Source: Oscillospiraceae bacterium (lineage in GTDB: Bacteria > Bacillota > Clostridia > Oscillospirales > Oscillospiraceae). From it: DNA of 10,050 bases. Below are positions 6,331 to 10,050 of this stretch, piece after piece. The translations under genes and the position numbers were made by a program. The number at the start of each line of letters is the position of its first letter. Positions within the stretch are counted from its first letter, which is position 1. The DNA lies in contig JAFOJR010000116.1 of assembly GCA_017420125.1 (NCBI GenBank), positions 1 to 10,050 on the forward strand. Reading direction: 5' to 3'. The notes below the pieces were generated by a model. It searched no databases and had not been told where the DNA came from. It saw nothing but the letters and a program-made list of their open reading frames with translations.

Positions 6331-6801
6331 TTGAGTGTAACCATCATTTGGCTCATCGCCGCTGTTGTCTTTGCATTGCTGGAAGCCGCTACGTTCCAGC
6401 TCGTCACCATCTGGTTTGCAATCGGCAGTATCGTGGGAATGATCACGTCTGCGCTCCATGGCCCTGTTTGGCTCCAGTTCGTACTGTTTTGTGCCGTCTC
6501 TCTGGTGGTTTTGATTTTCGTGCGGCCCATCGCAAGAAAATATCTCTCCCCGGAGAAAACTGCTACCAATGCAGATCGGGTCATCGGCATGATCGGCGTT
6601 GTCACCCAAACCATCAACCCTCTGCGGGGCACCGGCATGGTCTCTGTAGGCGGGAATGTCTGGACCGCGCGTACCACTGCCGACCAGGTCATCCCGAAGG
6701 AAACCCAGGTGGAGATCCTGCGGATTGAAGGGGTAAAACTCATCGTTGCGCCGCTGGTGCAGACGCCTGAGGCCGCCCAATCCCAGCAGACTGCGGTATA
6801 A
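6331..6801 (+). CDS. NfeD family membrane protein (short form)
   Basis: NfeD proteins are membrane partners of SPFH/stomatin proteins and help organise membrane microdomains. The 156-residue product has hydrophobic segments at about 3-19, 21-41 (ending with the re-entrant-like GSIVGMI) and 47-65, then a soluble OB-fold domain at about 82-142 (GMIGVVTQ, GTGMVSVGGNVWTART, VEILRIEGVKLIVAP). This is the short form without the N-terminal ClpP-like serine protease domain of long NfeD proteins. The start is TTG at 6331, supported by AGAAGGG 6 nt upstream and by the position of the promoter. The SPFH gene follows 70 bp downstream in the same direction, the classic pairing. A short repeat GACTG/CAGTC lies in that gap, too weak to call. 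Confidence 0.9.
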   Translation: MSVTIIWLIAAVVFALLEAATFQLVTIWFAIGSIVGMITSALHGPVWLQFVLFCAVSLVVLIFVRPIARKYLSPEKTATNADRVIGMIGVVTQTINPLRGTGMVSVGGNVWTARTTADQVIPKETQVEILRIEGVKLIVAPLVQTPEAAQSQQTAV

Positions 6802-6871
6802 GAAACGGCATAAATGCACAACCACACACAAAAGACTGACGTCAACATGCCAGTCGGAACAGGAGGTATCT

Positions 6872-7807
6872 ATGGAATTTCTGGAAGGTATCAGAGCCTT
6901 TCTCCCTTGGATTGTTCTTGTGATTATTATTCTCATCATTCTGGCAAAAAATATTGTCATTGTCCAGCAGTCCAAGGCATATGTCATCGAACGTTTGGGC
7001 GCGTTCCAGGCCGTTTGGGGCGTGGGAATCCATGTGAAGATTCCATTCATTGAACGAGTGGCAAAAGCTGTCTCCCTGAAAGAGCAGGTGGTGGATTTTC
7101 CCCCGCAGCCGGTCATTACAAAGGACAATGTTACGATGCAGATTGACACGGTCCTCTACTTTCAGATCACCGATCCGAAGCTGTATGCGTATGGCGTAGA
7201 GCATCCCCTCGCCGCCATCGAAAACCTGTCTGCCACCACTTTGCGAAACATCATCGGCGACCTGGAGCTGGACCAGTCGCTCACTTCGCGGGATATTATC
7301 AATACCCAAATGCGCACCATTCTGGATGAGGCCACAGACCCCTGGGGCATCAAGGTCAACCGGGTGGAACTGAAAAACATTATCCCGCCCAGAGAAATTC
7401 AAAACGCCATGGAACGCCAGATGAAAGCCGAACGGGAACGGAGAGAAGCCATTTTGCAGGCAGAAGGCACAAAAGCCTCTCAAATCCTCGTCGCAGAGGG
7501 CGAAAAGCAATCTCTGATCCTGCGGGCTGACGCGGCAAAGCAGGCAAAGATCATGGAGGCAGAAGGTCAGGCAGAAGCCACGTTGAAGGTGCAAAAGGCC
7601 ATCGCCGATTCCCTGCGGCTGCTGAATGAGTCCTGTCCCAACGATCAGGTCATCAAACTGAAGGCACTGGAAGCGTTCCAGGCCGCCGCCAACGGCAAGG
7701 CAACCAAAATCATCATCCCCTCAGAAATCCAGGGGCTTGCCGGTTTGGCCGCTTCCGCCAAAGCGTTGTTGGAGGAAGAGAAATCTGCTCCGAAAAAAGA
7801 AAGTTAA
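6872..7807 (+). CDS. SPFH/stomatin-like (slipin, QmcA-type) membrane protein
   Basis: SPFH proteins form large membrane-bound oligomers that scaffold lipid microdomains and often modulate membrane proteases. The 311-residue product has one N-terminal membrane anchor (about 10-30), then the SPFH/Band 7 domain (about 28-190). The domain starts VQQSKAYVIERLGAF and includes DNVTMQIDTVLYFQITDP (85-102) and the conserved stretch WGIKVNRVELKNIIPP (158-173). A long Ala/Glu-rich coiled coil follows (about 178-250), then a short conserved tail KIIIPSEIQGLAGLAA (279-294). The ATG at 6872 has AGGAGG 5 nt upstream; the frame is open further 5' but without a site. It is the second gene after nfeD, and a strong terminator follows 13 bp after the stop. 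Length and order match the QmcA/YbbK subgroup. Confidence 0.95.
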   Translation: MEFLEGIRAFLPWIVLVIIILIILAKNIVIVQQSKAYVIERLGAFQAVWGVGIHVKIPFIERVAKAVSLKEQVVDFPPQPVITKDNVTMQIDTVLYFQITDPKLYAYGVEHPLAAIENLSATTLRNIIGDLELDQSLTSRDIINTQMRTILDEATDPWGIKVNRVELKNIIPPREIQNAMERQMKAERERREAILQAEGTKASQILVAEGEKQSLILRADAAKQAKIMEAEGQAEATLKVQKAIADSLRLLNESCPNDQVIKLKALEAFQAAANGKATKIIIPSEIQGLAGLAASAKALLEEEKSAPKKES

Positions 7808-7820
7808 AAAAAAACAAAAG

Positions 7821-7852
7821 ACGGCCGGAAAAGCAAATGCTTTTCCGGCCGT
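7821..7852. terminator. Bidirectional intrinsic terminator between SPFH and ATP-grasp genes
   Basis: A perfect 14-bp stem (ACGGCCGGAAAAGC, 7821-7834, with its complement at 7839-7852) encloses a 4-nt loop. Read on the minus strand it is followed by a T-rich tail (TTTTGTTTTTTTTT); on the plus strand by TTCCGTTT. It serves the two convergent genes, most strongly the minus-strand one. Confidence 0.93.
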
Positions 7853-7892
7853 TTCCGTTTCTGCCAGACGCGTTGCCCGGCAGCGCATTGTC

Positions 7893-10050
7893 TTATTGTC
7901 CCATCGCAACAAGCAAATGTTCCCGTGTCATATCATACCAGAGCCTGCACCCCGGCGTGCGCACCACATGGATGATATCTTCCAGTCCCGTCGCAGAAGG
8001 GTCGCATTCCAGCAGCAGGTTCTCCTGTGCCTCCAGCGGGGAAAGGTCAAACGCCTTTGTGCATTCATCCTCAAACACAGCAGCATATAAAATATTTGCC
8101 TCCACCAAATCCTGGAAAATGTGACTGCCATAGCTGAGCTCCGGCCGATATCCTGCCCGGCTCTCCGCAACCTCGCAAACGACGCTGAACGCACTGATCT
8201 CTGCAAAAGAAGACGGGACTCCAAGCTCCGGAGAAGAGGTGCAGATACGTCCCGGTGCAAACAGCATCAGCGTCTCGCCTGCGTTGCGGAAATGCCAGTT
8301 GATTGCCCCCAGCGCCCGCGCCGCTCTGTATTTTTCAGACTGCCCCAGCTGATAATATCCCACGGCGTCAATGATCACGGCAATGGATGGTGCAATTTCT
8401 CTGGAAAGCCCCATCCCCGCATGCACGCTTTCCAGGAGAATCTGCTCCCGCGGAAGCGCTTCCGGCACGCTGACCTGGCAATTATCTTTTGCCACGAGAA
8501 GCGGGCGGCACTGCAGCAGGTTGACGGCAAATTCCCCTTTCGGCGAAAGGTTAATGGTATATTCAATATCCACCGGGCTGTCATATGCCTCCTGCAGTAC
8601 ACGCAGAATATCGCGCATCATATTCATCAGCTTTCGATTCCCCACCAGGCCGTCACAGCTGACAAATGTAATTTCTCTCCGTTCGCCCTTTTCCCGGAAA
8701 AAGAGCTCCGCTTCGTTGTCATGGGTGAGAAGCGTATTGGTCAGCCAGCTGGGAAGCAGCGGAACCACTTCCTCCGGCGTCTTGCTTGCCCATTTGATGG
8801 CCTCCATGTCAACCACATCCACCAGCCGCTGGGAGTAGCGGTGTCGGTCAGCGGTGGTGGTATAGGGGGTCGCCAGCGGCCGGGTCAACTGGACAAGGCG
8901 CGGGTAGGTTCCCGTCGCCCTGTCTACCGCAGCAGTGCCCAGCCCCATCACCAGGCGCAGCATGCCGTCCTCCGGACGAATATCCCCGCTCATGCGGTAA
9001 GGGCTGAAGCTGTAGCCAACGCCGGCCGCGCAGGGCAGGAAAAAGTTCCCATATCTGGAACCGGACACCCGCTGCACCAATAATGCCATCTGTTCATCCC
9101 GCTTTTCCAGCCCGTGCATCAATCTGTACTCCAGCGCCGCGCGGCTCATCGTACTGGCGTATACGGTGCGTACCGCGTCTTCAAAAGCAGCCAGGTTTTC
9201 CTCCGGCGTGCCGGCATTTGCGCAGAACACCGACTCATATTTGCCGGCAAATGCATTCCCAAAGCCATCCTCCAAAAGAGAACTGGAGCGGACAATCACC
9301 GGATCCCCTCCAAAATAGTCCAGCAAATGATGAAACCGCGCTCTCAGGTCGCCTGAGAACGATCCGCTGCGCAGGCATTCTTCGATCTGGGGCGCCAGAG
9401 AAAAATATTCTTCCGCCTTCCGCTGGCGCAGGCGCAGATCCCAAAATCCGTTGTCCACAATGTAAGAATAGAAAACATCTGAGCCGATGTAAAAGCTGTC
9501 ATGCTCCTCTGTACAGTCCTGAAACTCCGGCTTCATCTCCTGCAGGATACTGCGCGCCAGCAGCATGCCGCAGGCCTTTCCGCCGATCATCCCCGTTCCG
9601 ATCATGCGCTTCCGTATGTTGAAATAATCTTCCGTACGGAAATAACGCTTTATCATGCGGCGCAGCCGCTCGTCTCTGGTTAACATAATGTCGCACATTC
9701 TGTTGCAATCTTCCTGCACATCCATTCCCGCCTGTTCTTTCAATGCGGCAGTGCGGAAAAAACGCTCCCAGCTGTCCATATTCTGATCTTCCGTTCGCTC
9801 TTCGTTCATCAAACGGTAAAACCGCGCTGTGTCGACCCCATCGCGCAGCGGTGTCAAGGCCTTTGTCTGCATATCATAGCGGTGGGGCAAAAACATCTCC
9901 GGACTAAACCGGTTCCACACTTTCACCGGCCGAACATATACATCTTCGCCCCCTGCATAAACATCCAGAAGAAGCTGGGTTGTGTCACGAATTCTGTCGA
10001 TGGCATCAAAGGAGTGCTTCCCGCGGATCACCGGAAACCATGCTACCGTA
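7893..10050 (-). CDS. PEP/pyruvate-binding (PPDK_N) ATP-grasp protein, 5' end cut by window
   Basis: The visible 718 residues run off the window edge in an open frame (ends at 10050), so the true start is not seen; a GTG at 10031 is probably internal. Numbering from that GTG, a region before about 143 has no recognised domain. Next come IGGKACGM (149-156), like the PPDK GGKG loop, then the ATP-grasp motifs PVIVRSSSLLEDG (244-256), FAGKYES (261-267), LVQRVSG (318-324), GLG (363-365), DIE (488-490) and QCRPL (507-511). These match the ATP-binding half of pyruvate phosphate dikinase and PEP synthase. In those enzymes a phosphohistidine domain (TSGGxxSHxAI) and a PEP-binding barrel follow. Neither is present after residue 511. 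Instead there is a C-terminal region of about 200 residues with PELGVPSSFAEISAFSVVCEV (601-621) and ELSYGSHIFQDLVEA (631-645). It therefore probably binds ATP, but dikinase activity cannot be assumed. Its substrate is unknown. A phosphotransfer domain upstream of the window cannot be excluded. Confidence 0.85.
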   Translation of the reverse strand, partial: TVAWFPVIRGKHSFDAIDRIRDTTQLLLDVYAGGEDVYVRPVKVWNRFSPEMFLPHRYDMQTKALTPLRDGVDTARFYRLMNEERTEDQNMDSWERFFRTAALKEQAGMDVQEDCNRMCDIMLTRDERLRRMIKRYFRTEDYFNIRKRMIGTGMIGGKACGMLLARSILQEMKPEFQDCTEEHDSFYIGSDVFYSYIVDNGFWDLRLRQRKAEEYFSLAPQIEECLRSGSFSGDLRARFHHLLDYFGGDPVIVRSSSLLEDGFGNAFAGKYESVFCANAGTPEENLAAFEDAVRTVYASTMSRAALEYRLMHGLEKRDEQMALLVQRVSGSRYGNFFLPCAAGVGYSFSPYRMSGDIRPEDGMLRLVMGLGTAAVDRATGTYPRLVQLTRPLATPYTTTADRHRYSQRLVDVVDMEAIKWASKTPEEVVPLLPSWLTNTLLTHDNEAELFFREKGERREITFVSCDGLVGNRKLMNMMRDILRVLQEAYDSPVDIEYTINLSPKGEFAVNLLQCRPLLVAKDNCQVSVPEALPREQILLESVHAGMGLSREIAPSIAVIIDAVGYYQLGQSEKYRAARALGAINWHFRNAGETLMLFAPGRICTSSPELGVPSSFAEISAFSVVCEVAESRAGYRPELSYGSHIFQDLVEANILYAAVFEDECTKAFDLSPLEAQENLLLECDPSATGLEDIIHVVRTPGCRLWYDMTREHLLVAMGQ

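Noticed and set aside
6159..6848. N-terminal extension of the methyltransferase frame
   Set aside because: It is antisense to nfeD and crosses the methyltransferase's own promoter; the THUMP-methyltransferase homology begins at MELSMIAPC.
6181..7149. Minus-strand open frame of 322 codons opposite nfeD and the SPFH gene
   Set aside because: It is the antisense of two well-recognised genes, has no family motif and is rich in His, Arg and Asp.
8121..9083. Plus-strand open frame of 320 codons opposite the ATP-grasp gene
   Set aside because: Composition is antisense-like (Arg/His/Gln-rich), there is no ribosome binding site logic, and the opposite strand has clear conserved motifs.

Overview
The window fits a low-to-moderate GC Firmicute, most likely a gut-type member of class Clostridia (Oscillospiraceae/Ruminococcaceae-like). 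The evidence is strong AGGAGG ribosome binding sites, a textbook CIRCE operator before groESL, lipobox lipoproteins, a DUF-type clostridial lipoprotein and a bacterial serpin. The family assignment is inference from gene style, not from a search.

Layout. From 46 to 2314, on the minus strand, an unassigned lipoprotein gene is followed by a lipid-anchored serpin gene. A minus-strand tRNA-Arg(ACG) comes next (2499-2575), with encoded CCA, a clear promoter and a strong terminator. The minus-strand groES-groEL operon (2740-4715) has a sigma-A promoter at 4801-4829 and a perfect CIRCE inverted repeat at 4764-4790. It is followed by a large GC-rich hairpin at 2661-2697. A THUMP-domain RNA methyltransferase (5046-6158, minus) diverges from an NfeD + SPFH/slipin membrane-microdomain pair (6331-7807, plus). 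A bidirectional terminator (7821-7852) closes the SPFH gene and the convergent minus-strand gene at 7893-10050. That last gene has an ATP-grasp domain like that of PEP synthase / pyruvate phosphate dikinase and is cut by the window edge.

How they work together. Most of the window is housekeeping: chaperonin, tRNA and rRNA/tRNA modification. NfeD and SPFH proteins are known partners in membrane microdomains. The serpin and the neighbouring lipoprotein would both be exported and anchored on the cell surface, and may be co-transcribed. I see no mobile element, CRISPR array or phage gene. The least ordinary parts are the serpin with a small-residue reactive loop, its lipoprotein neighbour, and the ATP-grasp protein that has no phosphohistidine domain in its visible part but carries an orphan C-terminal domain.
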